Assembly (NCBI RefSeq): GCF_009760915.1
Contig: NZ_VIDQ01000018.1
Location: 1 to 64,000 of the forward strand
Source: Azohydromonas aeria
Lineage (GTDB): Bacteria; Pseudomonadota; Gammaproteobacteria; Burkholderiales; Burkholderiaceae_C
Reading direction: 5' to 3'
Length of the DNA stretch: 64,000 nucleotides
A program made the position numbers and the translations under genes. The stretch's first letter is position 1; every line of letters starts with the position of its first letter. The notes beneath the pieces were generated by a model that saw only the letters and a list, made by a program, of their open reading frames with translations, did not search any database and was not told the DNA's origin. Positions 10,200 to 19,289 of this stretch are shown in pieces.

Positions 10200-11657
10200 T
10201 CACGCCTGCGGCGTGGGCGCGCGCACCACGGTGACGGTGCACTCGCTTTGCGCCACCACCTGGGACGAGACGCTGCCGAGGTAGCGGCGCAGCGCCGAGT
10301 TGCCGCGCGCGCCCATGACGATGTGGTCCACCTGGGTGCGCTGCGCGAAGTCGATGATGGCCGCGGCCGGGTCCGGCGCCTCCAGCACGTGGAAGGTCAG
10401 CCGCCCGTGGCCCAGGTCCAGCGCCTGCGAGATCGGGCGCGCCCAGTGCTTCAGGCCCACGAGCTGGCGCACGTGGTGGCTGCGGCCCTGGTCGTCGACC
10501 AGCTCGTCCATGCCGATGCGCGCGATGCGCATGACGCTGACGCAGGCCAGCCGCGCGCCGGGCTCGGTGGAGAGGATGCGGCGCACCGTCTCGCGCAGCT
10601 GCTCCAGCAGCGCCTCGCCGGCGTTGTCCACGTCCACGGCGGCCATCACGATCGGGTTGCGCGCCACCTGCTCGCCGGCGCTGACGCTGGCGCGCGGCTC
10701 GCTGCCCACCGAGGCCAGCCAGCGCCGCAGCGTGCGCCAGCGCCCGGCCGTGCCGGCCTTGTGCGCGCGCTCGGTCAGCTCGACCTGGTCGGGCTCCTGC
10801 AGCGCCAGCGCCAGCTGCGCCGCGCTGGGCCAGCGCGCGTCGGGGTCCACCTCCAGGCAGCGCAGGATCACCTCCTGCAGCCACGGCGGCATGTCCGCCC
10901 GCAGGGCGCGCGGCGGCACCGGCTCGGTGTAGAGGCGCCGGCGCAGCCCCGCGACGCTGGTGGGCTGGCCGAAGGGGCGCTCGCCGGTGGCCAGGTGGTA
11001 GAGCATCACGCCCAGCGCGAAGAGGTCGCTGCGCGGGTCGTTGCGCACGAACTGCACCTGTTCCGGCGACATGTAGGGCCCGGTGCCGATGGGCAGCGTG
11101 AACTCCTCGTCGAGCAGGTCGGGCAGGTGGTCGTGGCGCGAGAGGCCGTAGTCCACCAGCACGGCGTTGCCATCGGGGCGGAACAGGATGTTGCTCGGCT
11201 TCACGTCGAGGTGGATGACGTGCTGGCGGTGCAGGTCGTGCAGCGCGGTGGCGACGCGGATGCCCACGTCGATGACCTCGGCCAGCGGCAGCGGCGCGGC
11301 GTCCAGGCGCGGGCGCAGCGTCTCGCCGGGGATGTGCTCCATGACGACGTGGGGCTGGCGCGCGAAGTCGCCCTTGGCGATGAAGCGCGGCACGTGCACG
11401 CCGGCGAGCATCGGCATGATCATCATCTCGACCTCGAAGCCGACGATGGTGGCCGGGTCCTCGCCGCCCTTGATGCGCGGCACCTTCATGATCAGCGGCA
11501 GCCGGTGCGCCGGGTGCGTCACGCGCCACAGGTGCGCCATGCCGCCCTGGTGCAGGAGTTCCTGCAAAGTGAAACCGTCGATGACGCGGCCCGGGCGCAG
11601 CGGCGTATGCGCGTCGGTGGTGGCGGCCTCGGCGGCGGCGCGGGCGTCAGCGTCCAT
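10200..11657 (-). CDS. Ser/Thr protein kinase fused to a universal stress protein domain
   Basis: A 485-aa cytosolic fusion. The N-terminal part (about 25-290) is a Hanks-type kinase: ATP-binding lysine in IMKVPR (K57), catalytic loop HLDVKPSN (148-155), metal-binding DYG in place of DFG (168-170) and an APE-region equivalent in YMSPEQ. After a linker, residues about 333-483 form a UspA-like domain with the nucleotide-binding signature GARGNSALRRYLGS followed by a Ser-rich turn. There is no membrane helix, so it is not a receptor kinase. Its start overlaps by 11 nt the end of the upstream metallophosphoesterase gene, implying translational coupling and a possible kinase-phosphatase pair. Stress or energy sensing through the Usp domain is an inference. 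Confidence 0.9.
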   Translation of the reverse strand: MDADARAAAEAATTDAHTPLRPGRVIDGFTLQELLHQGGMAHLWRVTHPAHRLPLIMKVPRIKGGEDPATIVGFEVEMMIMPMLAGVHVPRFIAKGDFARQPHVVMEHIPGETLRPRLDAAPLPLAEVIDVGIRVATALHDLHRQHVIHLDVKPSNILFRPDGNAVLVDYGLSRHDHLPDLLDEEFTLPIGTGPYMSPEQVQFVRNDPRSDLFALGVMLYHLATGERPFGQPTSVAGLRRRLYTEPVPPRALRADMPPWLQEVILRCLEVDPDARWPSAAQLALALQEPDQVELTERAHKAGTAGRWRTLRRWLASVGSEPRASVSAGEQVARNPIVMAAVDVDNAGEALLEQLRETVRRILSTEPGARLACVSVMRIARIGMDELVDDQGRSHHVRQLVGLKHWARPISQALDLGHGRLTFHVLEAPDPAAAIIDFAQRTQVDHIVMGARGNSALRRYLGSVSSQVVAQSECTVTVVRAPTPQA

Positions 11658-12390
11658 CGTGCAGGCGCTGCGCGAACTCCGGTGGCAGCCCGGCGGCCAG
11701 GATCTTGGCGGCCGCGGTCTCGTGGTCGTAGGGCACGCGGTGGAAGGTCAGCGTCATGGCGTCCTCGTCGAAGAGCGCCCAGGCCGCGGCCGGGTTGCCG
11801 TCGCGCGGCTGGCCGCAGGCGCCGGGAATGGCCAGCCACTGCCGGTGCGCCGGCACCGGAATCGGCACGCCGGGCACGGGCGTGAAGTCGCCCGCCTTGC
11901 CCGTGCCCGACAGGTTGTAGAGCATGGGCAGGTGCATGTGGCCGCAGAAGACGTGGCGCGCCTCGGTGGCCTGCAGGCTGCGCACCGCCTCGCCGCGGCC
12001 GATCACGTACTCCCACTGCGCCGGGTCATGGGCGTTGGCGTGCACGAACAGCGCCGAAGCGCGCTGCTGCGACAGGGGCAGCCGGGCCAGGAAATCGAGC
12101 TGCGCGGCGTCGAGCCGGCCGCGCGTCCACTCCACCGCCTGGCGCGCCGTGGGGCGCATGCTGGGCTGCGCGCCGCGCACGGTGGCGGCGTCGTGGTTGC
12201 CCTGCACGGCGATGGCGCCCTGCGCGGCCAGGGCGCGCACCTGGTCCACCACCCAGGCCGGGTCGGCGCCGTAGCCCACGAAGTCGCCCAGCAGGGCGAA
12301 CTGCTGCGCGCCGTGGCCGCGCGCATGGGCCAGCACTTCCTCCAGCGCCTCGCGGTTGGCGTGCAGGTCGGTGATCAGGGCGAGTTTCAT
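11647..12390 (-). CDS. Metallophosphoesterase (calcineurin-like, PP2A/ApaH-type)
   Basis: A 247-aa binuclear metallophosphoesterase. Metal ligand motifs are visible in order: D-x-H in ITDLHAN (residues 7-11), GDFVGYG, GNHD, a later HAN and C-terminal CGHMHLP (GHxH). The start at 12390 gives MKLALITDLHAN, directly at the conserved first strand; the longer frame to 12426 adds only non-conserved residues. Substrate could be a phosphoprotein, a dinucleoside polyphosphate or a cyclic nucleotide; sequence alone does not decide. Overlap with the downstream kinase-Usp gene suggests it acts on the same pathway, perhaps reversing that kinase. Confidence 0.88.
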   Translation of the reverse strand: MKLALITDLHANREALEEVLAHARGHGAQQFALLGDFVGYGADPAWVVDQVRALAAQGAIAVQGNHDAATVRGAQPSMRPTARQAVEWTRGRLDAAQLDFLARLPLSQQRASALFVHANAHDPAQWEYVIGRGEAVRSLQATEARHVFCGHMHLPMLYNLSGTGKAGDFTPVPGVPIPVPAHRQWLAIPGACGQPRDGNPAAAWALFDEDAMTLTFHRVPYDHETAAAKILAAGLPPEFAQRLHDGR

Positions 12391-12499
12391 CGGGCGGGTG
12401 CGGGAACGGGGCCGGACATGCTGCACCGCGAGGCTTACCCCGGGCTGCCGCGTGGGCCCGGGCCCAGGGCCGGCGGCGGCAGCGCCCGGGACAGGCGTG

Positions 12500-13411
12500 T
12501 CAGCCGATGCGGCCCAGCAGCAAGTACTCCATGAGCGCCTTCTGCACGTGCATGCGGTTCTCGGCCTCGTCCCAGACCACCGACTGCGGGCCGTCGATGA
12601 CGTCGGCCGTCACTTCCTCGCCGCGGTGCGCGGGCAGGCAGTGCATGAAGACGGCGTCGCCATGGGCGTGGGCCATCATGTCGGCGTCCACGCACCAGTC
12701 GGCGAAGGCGAGCTTGCGCTTCTCGTTCTCGGCCTCAAAGCCCATGCTGGTCCACACGTCGGTGGTCACCAGGTCGGCATTGCGGCAAGCCTCGCGCGGG
12801 TCGGCGAAGACCTTGTAGCAGGCGTCGTTCTTGATGCCGGCCACCGCCGGGTCGATCTCGTAGCCGCTGGGCGTGCTGACGTGGACCGTGAAGCCGAGCA
12901 CCTCGGCGGCCTGCAGCCAGGTGTTGGCCATGTTGTTGCCGTCGCCCACCCAGGCCACCGTCTTCCCGACGATCGAGCCGCGGTGCTCGATGAAAGTAAA
13001 GATGTCGGCCAGGATCTGGCAGGGGTGGTACTCGTTGGTCAGGCCGTTGATGACGGGCACGCGCGAGTGCGCGGCAAAGGCCTCCAGCTTGGACTGCTCG
13101 AAGGTGCGGATCATCACCAGGTCCACCATGCGGCTGATGACGCGGGCGCTGTCCTCGATGGGCTCGCTGCGGCCGAGCTGGCTGTCGCCGGTGGTCAGGT
13201 GCACCACCGAGCCGCCCATCTGGTACATGCCGGCCTCGAAGCTCACGCGGGTGCGGGTGCTGGCCTTCTCGAAGATCATGGCCAGGGTGCGGTCGGCCAG
13301 CGGCTGGTACTTCTCGTAGTTCTTGAACCGCTTCTTGATGATGGCGGTGCGCTCCAGGAGGTACGTGTACTCCTCGGCGCGCAGGTCCTTGAACTGCAGG
13401 TAGTGCTTCAT
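12500..13411 (-). CDS. argF: Ornithine carbamoyltransferase
   Basis: Cytosolic enzyme forming citrulline from ornithine and carbamoyl phosphate in arginine biosynthesis. The 303-aa product has the carbamoyl-phosphate loop STRTRVSFE, the HPCQILAD region and the ornithine-binding HCLPAHRGEEV motif near the C-terminus. The start at 13411 gives MKHYLQFKDL, as in homologues, with a GGA about 12 nt upstream. In-frame ATGs at 13420 and 13432 also exist, the latter overlapping the argD stop as ATGA, so the true start could be up to seven codons longer. It is translationally coupled to argD. Confidence 0.96.
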   Translation of the reverse strand: MKHYLQFKDLRAEEYTYLLERTAIIKKRFKNYEKYQPLADRTLAMIFEKASTRTRVSFEAGMYQMGGSVVHLTTGDSQLGRSEPIEDSARVISRMVDLVMIRTFEQSKLEAFAAHSRVPVINGLTNEYHPCQILADIFTFIEHRGSIVGKTVAWVGDGNNMANTWLQAAEVLGFTVHVSTPSGYEIDPAVAGIKNDACYKVFADPREACRNADLVTTDVWTSMGFEAENEKRKLAFADWCVDADMMAHAHGDAVFMHCLPAHRGEEVTADVIDGPQSVVWDEAENRMHVQKALMEYLLLGRIG

Positions 13412-13428
13412 CAGGCTCATTCCGGGCT

Positions 13429-14631
13429 TCATGGCGCGGTGGTGGTTTCGGCGACGAACTGGTGCACCAGCGGACACAGGATCGCGGCGATCGCGTCGGC
13501 CTCGGCGCGGGTGAGGATCAGCGGCGGCACCAGGCGGATGACGCGGTCGGCCGTCACGCTCAGCAGCAGCCCGGCCTGCGCGGCGCGGCCGAGCAGCTCG
13601 CCGCAGGGGCGGTCGAGCTCGATGCCCAGCATCAGGCCCTGGCCGCGGATTTCGACCACGGCCTCCAGGCCGGCCAGGCCCTGCTCGAGCGCGGCGCGCA
13701 GGTGCGCACCCACGTCGGCGGCGTTCTGCAGCAGGCCGTCCTCTTCCATGATGCGCAGCGTCTCCAGCCCGGCGCGCATGGCCAGCGGGTTGCCGCCGAA
13801 GGTGGTGCCGTGGTTGCCCGGCTGCAGCACGCCCGCGGCGCGCGGGCCGCACACCACGGCGCCGACGGGCACGCCCGATCCCAGGCCCTTGGCCAGCGGC
13901 ATCACGTCGGGCTGGATGCCGGCCCACTGGTGCGCGAACCACTTGCCGGTGCGTCCGATGCCGCACTGGACCTCGTCGAGCATCAGCAGCCACTGCTGCT
14001 GATCGCACAGCCGGCGCAGCCCCTGCAGGTATTCCCAGCGCGCCGGGTTGATGCCGCCTTCGCCCTGGATCGTCTCCAGGAACACGGCCACGACGTTGGG
14101 GCGCGAACGGGCGACTTCTTCCACGGCCGCCAGGTCGTTGAGCGGGATGCGAACGAAACCTTCGACCAGCGGGCCGAAGCCGGCCTGGACCTTGGGGTTG
14201 CCGGTGGCCGAGAGCGTGGCGATGGAGCGGCCGTGGAAAGCCTTCTCGTAGACGATGACCTCCGGCGCCTCGATGCCGCGGTCGTGGCCGTACTTGCGCG
14301 CGATCTTGAGCGCCGCCTCGTTGGCTTCGAGCCCGGAGTTGCAGAAGAAGGCGTTGGTCAGGCCCGAGAGCTGGGCGAGCCTGGCGCCGAGCTGCTCCTG
14401 CAGCGGCACGCGGTAGTAGTTCGAGCAGTGGATCAGCTTGGCGACCTGGTCCTGCAGCGCCGGCACGAGCTTCGGGTGCGCATGGCCCAGCGTGTTGACG
14501 GCGATGCCGCCCAGGCCGTCGAGGTATTCCTTGCCGTCGGTGTCCCACACCCTGCAGCCCTGGCCGTGCGACAGCGCGAAGGGCAGCCGGCCGTAGGTGT
14601 TCATCAGGGGCGACGGGGGGGTGGCATTCAT
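13429..14631 (-). CDS. argD: Acetylornithine aminotransferase
   Basis: PLP-dependent class III aminotransferase of 400 aa that converts N-acetylglutamate semialdehyde to N-acetylornithine; many homologues also serve the succinyl-diaminopimelate step of lysine synthesis. Visible are NTLGHAHPKLV, the substrate region FCNSGLEANEAALK, the DEVQCGIGRTG stretch with the PLP-ring Asp, and the Schiff-base lysine in MPLAKGLGSGVPVGA. The start at 14631 (MNATPPSPLMNTYGRL) has GGAG 9 nt upstream; codons further upstream are not conserved. It is the first gene of an argD-argF pair. Confidence 0.95.
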   Translation of the reverse strand: MNATPPSPLMNTYGRLPFALSHGQGCRVWDTDGKEYLDGLGGIAVNTLGHAHPKLVPALQDQVAKLIHCSNYYRVPLQEQLGARLAQLSGLTNAFFCNSGLEANEAALKIARKYGHDRGIEAPEVIVYEKAFHGRSIATLSATGNPKVQAGFGPLVEGFVRIPLNDLAAVEEVARSRPNVVAVFLETIQGEGGINPARWEYLQGLRRLCDQQQWLLMLDEVQCGIGRTGKWFAHQWAGIQPDVMPLAKGLGSGVPVGAVVCGPRAAGVLQPGNHGTTFGGNPLAMRAGLETLRIMEEDGLLQNAADVGAHLRAALEQGLAGLEAVVEIRGQGLMLGIELDRPCGELLGRAAQAGLLLSVTADRVIRLVPPLILTRAEADAIAAILCPLVHQFVAETTTAP

Positions 14632-14885
14632 CGGTGACAGGCTCCACGCAAAAGACGGTGGCCGGGCATGTCGGGGCGAGACATGGGCCGGCCACAAGCA
14701 GGGAATTCTAAGGTGCGGCCAGGGCGGGCCTTTTCCCGGGCAAAGCGCACGCCGGCACCGGCCGCGCGGCGTTTGCCCCGGCGAGTCAGGCAGGGGAAAC
14801 CCGCAAGCAGGCACAATGCTGCCCGCGTTGCGCGGCCGACTGGGCTTCGCGCCCTTCCGGTAGTCGTCTGTCTGTCTCGAACCGC

Positions 14886-15272
14886 ATGTCCAAACCCCGT
14901 GAAGTTTTCATCCAGGGGATCACCCTGCAGGGCCGCACGTTCCGGCCCAGCGACTGGGCCGAGCGCCTGGCGGGTGCCATGTCCTCGTTCCGTCCCGGCG
15001 GTGCACGCTCCGGCCCGGGCGCTCACATCGGCTACTCGCCGCTGTGCGTGCCGCGCGTGATCAACGGCGTCAAGTGCGTGATCGTGAGCGAGGCGCTCAA
15101 GGACGTGGACGTGCGCGCGTGGGACTTCGTCATGAACTTCGCGCGGGACAACGAGCTGCAGGTGGCCGAGGCCTGCCTGCTGCCCGAGCCGGCGGCCGCA
15201 CCGGCGCCGGCTGCGAGCCCCGCCGCTGCTGCCGGCGCGCCGCAAAAGGCCGCGGCGGTGAAGCAGGAATGA
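14886..15272 (+). CDS. DUF3579 domain-containing protein
   Basis: A 128-aa protein of the betaproteobacterial DUF3579 family, function unknown. The conserved core occupies residues 1-100 (REVFIQGITLQGRTFRPSDW, MSSFRPGG, YSPLCVPRVINGVKCV). The last 30 residues are an Ala/Pro-rich, probably disordered tail ending AAVKQE. It is divergent from argD and convergent with rpsT, a neighbourhood common in Burkholderiales. No signal peptide or membrane segment is seen. Confidence 0.9.
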   Translation: MSKPREVFIQGITLQGRTFRPSDWAERLAGAMSSFRPGGARSGPGAHIGYSPLCVPRVINGVKCVIVSEALKDVDVRAWDFVMNFARDNELQVAEACLLPEPAAAPAPAASPAAAAGAPQKAAAVKQE

Positions 15273-15380
15273 GAGAACGTCGAGCGCGCAACCTGTTGCG
15301 GTGGCGCCTGTGCGGGCGTGGCCGGTGGCAGGGCACGGGGTCCTGCGCGAACCCCGCCTGAATCCACATGGCAAAGCAAC

Positions 15381-15400
15381 AAGGCGCCCGCGGGCGCCTT
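15381..15400. repeat. 20-bp perfect palindrome downstream of DUF3579 gene
   Basis: AAGGCGCCCGCGGGCGCCTT reads identically on both strands and would form a strong hairpin in RNA from either side. It is followed by CGTC rather than a T-run, so it is at best a weak terminator or a transcript 3'-end stabiliser. Confidence 0.6.
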
Positions 15401-15442
15401 CGTCATTGCATGGCCTCGCGCGCAGGCCGCGCGCGGCCATGA

Positions 15443-15468
15443 AAAAAGCCCGCTGGCGCGGGCTTTTT
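15443..15468. terminator. Bidirectional rho-independent terminator
   Basis: AAAAAGCCCGC-TGGC-GCGGGCTTTTT: an 11-bp perfect stem with a 4-nt loop and A/T tracts on both sides. It sits between the convergent DUF3579 and rpsT genes and can end both transcripts. Confidence 0.9.
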
Positions 15469-15491
15469 CACATCCCCCTGGGAACCTTCTG

Positions 15492-15806
15492 TCAGGCGGC
15501 GGCGCTGGAAGCCAGCGACAGGGCCTTGACCTTGGCGGCCAGGCGGCTCTTGTGGCGAGCAGCCTTGTTCTTGTGGAAGATGCCCTTGTCGGCGACGGAG
15601 TCGATCACGCTCTGGGCGGCCTTGAACACGTCGGCGGCCTTGGCGGCGTCACCGGTCGCGACGGCCTTCTGCACGTTCTTGACGGCAGTGCGGTACTTCG
15701 AACGCAGCGCGGTGTTGGCGGCGTTGAGCTTCACGTCCTGGCGCGCGCGCTTGCGGCCCGACGCGATGCGAACGGTCTTCTTCTTGGCTTTGGAAGAGGT
15801 AGCCAT
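15492..15806 (-). CDS. rpsT: 30S ribosomal protein S20
   Basis: A 104-aa basic protein of the small subunit that binds 16S rRNA near the 5' domain. The sequence [20 protein letters not shown] and the pattern [15 protein letters not shown], with a Lys/Arg-rich C-terminal helix ([19 protein letters not shown]), are diagnostic. It is somewhat longer than the 87-aa E. coli protein, as usual for this order. It is monocistronic, divergent from murJ, with its own promoter candidate at 15846-15841. Confidence 0.97.
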   Translation of the reverse strand: MATSSKAKKKTVRIASGRKRARQDVKLNAANTALRSKYRTAVKNVQKAVATGDAAKAADVFKAAQSVIDSVADKGIFHKNKAARHKSRLAAKVKALSLASSAAA

Positions 15807-15840
15807 GCTGGTGTGGTGGGTCCAGGGTGGAAAGCCGGCG

Positions 15841-15846
15841 AGTATA
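15841..15846 (-). promoter_or_regulatory. Candidate rpsT -10 element
   Basis: Minus-strand TATACT, 35 nt upstream of the rpsT start, with TTCAAC 17 bp further upstream (15869-15864) as a weak -35. Confidence 0.5.
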
Positions 15847-15900
15847 GCATTTCCGGCGTGAAGGTTGAAAGGCCGAGCCGGGCGGCGGGGGTGGGCTTCC

Positions 15901-15906
15901 TATAAT
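15901..15906 (+). promoter_or_regulatory. Candidate murJ -10 element
   Basis: Consensus TATAAT on the plus strand, 80 nt upstream of the murJ start; no clear -35 at 17 bp. Confidence 0.5.
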
Positions 15907-15986
15907 CGCCGGCTTTGCCGCTCTCGCCGTGGGCTCCTGTCGCGCCGGTTTCGCACCTGGTTGATGAGCGCGCCGCGGCCCGCCTC

Positions 15987-17558
15987 ATGAACCTGCTCAA
16001 GGCCGCGTCCACCGTCTCCCTGCTCACGCTTGCCTCGCGCATCACGGGATTGCTGCGCGACCTGCTGCAGGCCTCGGTGTTCGGCGCCAGCGCGCTGACC
16101 GACGCCTTCAACGTCGCCTTCCGGATCCCGAACCTGCTGCGCCGCCTGGTGGGCGAGGGCGCGTTCTCGCAGGCCTTCGTGCCGCTGCTGGCCGCGGCGC
16201 ACGAGCGCGACGGCGACGAGGCCACCCGGCGGCTGATCGACGCCGTGGCCACCGTGCTGCTGTGGACGCTGGTGGTGATCTGCATCGTGGGCATCGTCGG
16301 CGCGCCGGTGCTGGTGTGGCTCATGGGCGAGGGCCTGCGCGACAGCGGCGGCTACGAGCCGGCGGTGCTGATGACGCGCTGGATGTTTCCCTACATCGCC
16401 TGCATGTCGCTGGTGGCGCTGGCCGCGGGCATCCTCAACACCTGGCGCCGCTTCGTGGTGCCGGCGGCCACGCCGGTGCTGCTGAACCTGGCCTGGATCG
16501 CCGCGCTGGCGCTGGGCGTGCCGCTGTTCGAGCGGCTGGGCATCGAGCCCATCTACGCGCTGGCCGCGGGCGTGATGGTCGGCGGCGTGCTGCAGCTGGC
16601 AGTGCAGGTGCCGGCGCTGCGGCGCATCGGCGCGCTGCCGCGCTTCGGGCTGACGTGGCGGCGCTTTCGCGAGGCCTGGGCGCACGAGGGCGTGCACCAC
16701 GTGCTGCGCAAGATGGCGCCGGCGCTGCTGGGCGTGTCGGTGGCGCAGATCTCCCAGCTCATCAACACCCAGATCGCCAGCCAGCTGGGCGCAGGTGCCG
16801 TCTCGCTGCTGACCTATGCCGACCGGCTGATGGAATTTCCCACCGCGCTGCTGGGCGTGGCGCTGGGCGTGGTGCTCACGCCGCAGCTCTCGGCCGCGCA
16901 TGCGCGCAAGGACGAGGCCGCCTACTCCGCGCTGCTGGAGTGGGGCCTGCGCCAGCTGCTGCTGGTGGCGCTGCCCTGCGCGATGGCGCTGCTGGTGTTT
17001 GCCGAGCCGCTGGTGGCCACGCTCTACCAGCGCGGCGCCTTCGCCGCCGACCCGGACAACGTGCGCGGCGCGGCCGCGGCGGTGGTGGGCTACGGCGTGG
17101 GGCTGATGGGCATCGTCTCGATCCGCATCCTGGCGCCGGGCTACTTCGCGCGCCAGGACACGCGCACGCCGGTGCGCATCGCCGTGGGCGTGCTGGTGCT
17201 GACGCAGCTCTTCAACCTGGTGTTCGTGTTCGGCGCGGGCATGGGCATCGCGGGGCTGGCGCTGTCGACCAGCCTGGGTGCCCTGGTCAACGCCGGGGTG
17301 CTGCTGTTCCTGCTGTGGCGGCGTGGCCAGTGGCGGCCCGGCCCGGGCTGGATCCGCTACCTGATGCAGCTGGTGGCGGCCAGCGCCGCCATGGGCGCCG
17401 GGCTGTCCTGGCTCAACGACCACCTGGACTGGGCGCACATGCGCGAGCTCACGCGCATCGGCTGGATGGCCGCGGCGCTGGCCGGCGCGGCGGTGGTGTA
17501 CTTCGGCACGCTGGCGCTGTCGGGGTTGCGGCTGAAGGCGTTGCTGCGCCGGGGCTGA
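15987..17558 (+). CDS. murJ: Lipid II flippase MurJ (MviN)
   Basis: Polytopic inner-membrane protein of 523 aa that flips lipid II during peptidoglycan synthesis (MOP superfamily, about 14 helices). The N-terminus MNLLKAASTVSLLTLASRITGLLRD and the following VFGASALTDAFNVAFRIPNLLRRLVGEGAF are characteristic, including the Arg residues of the first helices and loop that are needed in E. coli MurJ. The ATG at 15987 is the conserved start; upstream in-frame codons lie in the leader. It is first in a plus-strand run of genes. Confidence 0.96.
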   Translation: MNLLKAASTVSLLTLASRITGLLRDLLQASVFGASALTDAFNVAFRIPNLLRRLVGEGAFSQAFVPLLAAAHERDGDEATRRLIDAVATVLLWTLVVICIVGIVGAPVLVWLMGEGLRDSGGYEPAVLMTRWMFPYIACMSLVALAAGILNTWRRFVVPAATPVLLNLAWIAALALGVPLFERLGIEPIYALAAGVMVGGVLQLAVQVPALRRIGALPRFGLTWRRFREAWAHEGVHHVLRKMAPALLGVSVAQISQLINTQIASQLGAGAVSLLTYADRLMEFPTALLGVALGVVLTPQLSAAHARKDEAAYSALLEWGLRQLLLVALPCAMALLVFAEPLVATLYQRGAFAADPDNVRGAAAAVVGYGVGLMGIVSIRILAPGYFARQDTRTPVRIAVGVLVLTQLFNLVFVFGAGMGIAGLALSTSLGALVNAGVLLFLLWRRGQWRPGPGWIRYLMQLVAASAAMGAGLSWLNDHLDWAHMRELTRIGWMAAALAGAAVVYFGTLALSGLRLKALLRRG

Positions 17559-17583
17559 GTGCCGCGCACTACACTCGCAGCGC

Positions 17584-18462
17584 ATGAGCGGCGGCCTGCA
17601 TTCCCGGCATTTCCAGCCTCCGACGGCGCTGGAGTATTTCGCAGCGCTCGTGGCCGACGACGCGAGCCTGTCGCTGTTCGAGGCCGCGGTGAGCGTGGCG
17701 CAGGACGACGACCCGCAGCTCGACGCCCAGGGCGTGCTGCACGAGGTCGATGCGCTGGCCGAGCGGCTGCGCCGGCGGCTGCCGGCCGACGCTGCGCCGA
17801 TGTTCAAGCTGCGCAGCCTCAACCGCTACTTCTTCCAGGAGCTGGGCTTCGCGGGCAACGTCAACGACTACTACGACCCGGCCAACAGCTACCTGCACCG
17901 GGTGCTGGCCACGCGCCGGGGCATCCCGATCACGCTGGCGCTGCTCTACATCGAGCTGGCCGGCCACATCGGGCTGCAGGCACGCGGCATCTCGTTTCCC
18001 GGGCATTTCCTGGTCAAGCTGCACATGCCGCAGGGCGAGGTGGTGCTCGATCCGTTCAACGGCCGCTCGCTGTCGCGCGAGCAGCTCGACGAGCAGCTGC
18101 AGCCCTACCGGCGCCAGCAGGGGCTGGTGGGCGACTTCGAGGCGCCGCTGGAGCTGTTCCTGCAGGCCGCGCCGGCGCGCGAGGTGCTGGCGCGGCTGCT
18201 GCGCAACCTCAAGGAGATCCACCGCAGCGCCGGCGACTGGGTGCGGCTGCTGGCCGTGGAGCAGCGCCTGGTGATCCTGCTGCCGCAGGACTGGGAGGAG
18301 CGGCGCGACCGCGGCCTGTGCCACGCCGAGCTGGGCCAGTACGCCGCGGCCGCGCAGGACCTGGCGCAGTACCTGCGCCAGCGCCCGCAGGCGGCCGACG
18401 CGCCGGCGCTGACCGAGCGGCTGGAAGAGCTGCGCCGCCATGGCCAGCCGCGGCTGCACTGA
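17584..18462 (+). CDS. SirB1-family transglutaminase-like/TPR protein
   Basis: A 292-aa cytosolic protein: an N-terminal SirB1/transglutaminase-like domain (about 60-190; ANSYLHRVLATRRGIPITLALLYIELA, PGHFLVKL, DPFNGR) and a C-terminal TPR-like part (about 205-285). The catalytic Cys of true transglutaminases is not evident in the ANSYLHRVL segment, so a binding role is more likely than catalysis. Function in this order is unknown. It lies 25 bp after murJ. A TACACT -10-like hexamer at 17570-17575 is only 8 nt before the ATG. Confidence 0.85.
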   Translation: MSGGLHSRHFQPPTALEYFAALVADDASLSLFEAAVSVAQDDDPQLDAQGVLHEVDALAERLRRRLPADAAPMFKLRSLNRYFFQELGFAGNVNDYYDPANSYLHRVLATRRGIPITLALLYIELAGHIGLQARGISFPGHFLVKLHMPQGEVVLDPFNGRSLSREQLDEQLQPYRRQQGLVGDFEAPLELFLQAAPAREVLARLLRNLKEIHRSAGDWVRLLAVEQRLVILLPQDWEERRDRGLCHAELGQYAAAAQDLAQYLRQRPQAADAPALTERLEELRRHGQPRLH

Positions 18463-18579
18463 AGCCTGAACCGGGGCCCGCCTACAATCCCGCCGCGTCC
18501 TGCCGCTGCGGCGGGCGCCTGCCTTGCCGGCGCGCGACACCGGCGGCCCGGCCGAGCCGGGCCCGGGCACCTACCCTGG

Positions 18580-19257
18580 ATGAAACAGATTCCCTTGCCG
18601 ATCGCCTTCGAGCGGGTGCCGAGCTTCGATGGCTTCGTGCCCGGCGCCAACGCGGCCGCCGTGCAGCACCTGCGCCGGCTCGGCCCGGCGTCGGGCGCGC
18701 TCGCGCCGCTGTACCTGTGGGGACCGCCCGGCAGCGGCAAGACGCACCTGCTGCAGGCGCTGGTGCACGAGCGCCAGGGCGCCGGCGAGCGCGTGGGCTG
18801 GTTCAACGCCACCGACCCGGTGCCGTGGGAGGTGGACGAGGGCTGGACGCTGCTGGTCATGGACGACTGCGACCGGCTCGACGAGCTGCACCAGCAGGCG
18901 GCGTTTGCCGCCTTCATCGACGCGGCGACTTTCCAGGTGCAGGTGGTGGCCGCGGGGCGGGTGCCGCCGGTGGACCTCACCGTGCGCGAGGACCTGCGCA
19001 CGCGGCTGGCCTGGGGCGACGTGTTCGCGCTGCAGCCGCTGGCCGAGCGCGAGGCCCGCGCCACGCTGCGGCACGAGGCGCAGCGCCGCGGCATCGAGCT
19101 CTCGGACGACGTGGTGGACTACCTGCTCAACCACTTCGCGCGCGACCTGAAGCACCTCATGGCGCTGCTGGACCGGCTCGACGGCTTCGCGCTGGCGCAG
19201 CGCCGTGCCGTGACGGTGCCGCTGCTGCGCCGCATGCTGGCCGAGGAGGGCGCCTGA
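18580..19257 (+). CDS. hda: DnaA regulatory inactivator Hda
   Basis: A 225-aa AAA+ protein related to the DnaA ATPase core but lacking its DNA-binding domain; with the DNA-loaded clamp it stimulates DnaA-ATP hydrolysis to limit re-initiation. The N-terminal MKQIPLPIAFE resembles the clamp-binding QLxLP-type motif. Walker A GPPGSGKTHLL is at about 47-57 and Walker B LLVMDDCDRLDE at about 88-99; sensor regions follow. A TACAAT -10 candidate is at 18483-18488. It lies between the SirB1-like and HAD genes on the same strand. Confidence 0.93.
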   Translation: MKQIPLPIAFERVPSFDGFVPGANAAAVQHLRRLGPASGALAPLYLWGPPGSGKTHLLQALVHERQGAGERVGWFNATDPVPWEVDEGWTLLVMDDCDRLDELHQQAAFAAFIDAATFQVQVVAAGRVPPVDLTVREDLRTRLAWGDVFALQPLAEREARATLRHEAQRRGIELSDDVVDYLLNHFARDLKHLMALLDRLDGFALAQRRAVTVPLLRRMLAEEGA

Positions 19258-19289
19258 GAGGGCCGCCCGGGAAAGACGACAAGGAAGAC

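Noticed and set aside
12500..14695. Apparent 731-residue fusion of an upstream frame with ArgF
   Set aside because: The N-terminal 430 residues are a wrong-frame reading of argD; the real argF begins near 13411 (or at 13432 with an ATGA overlap).
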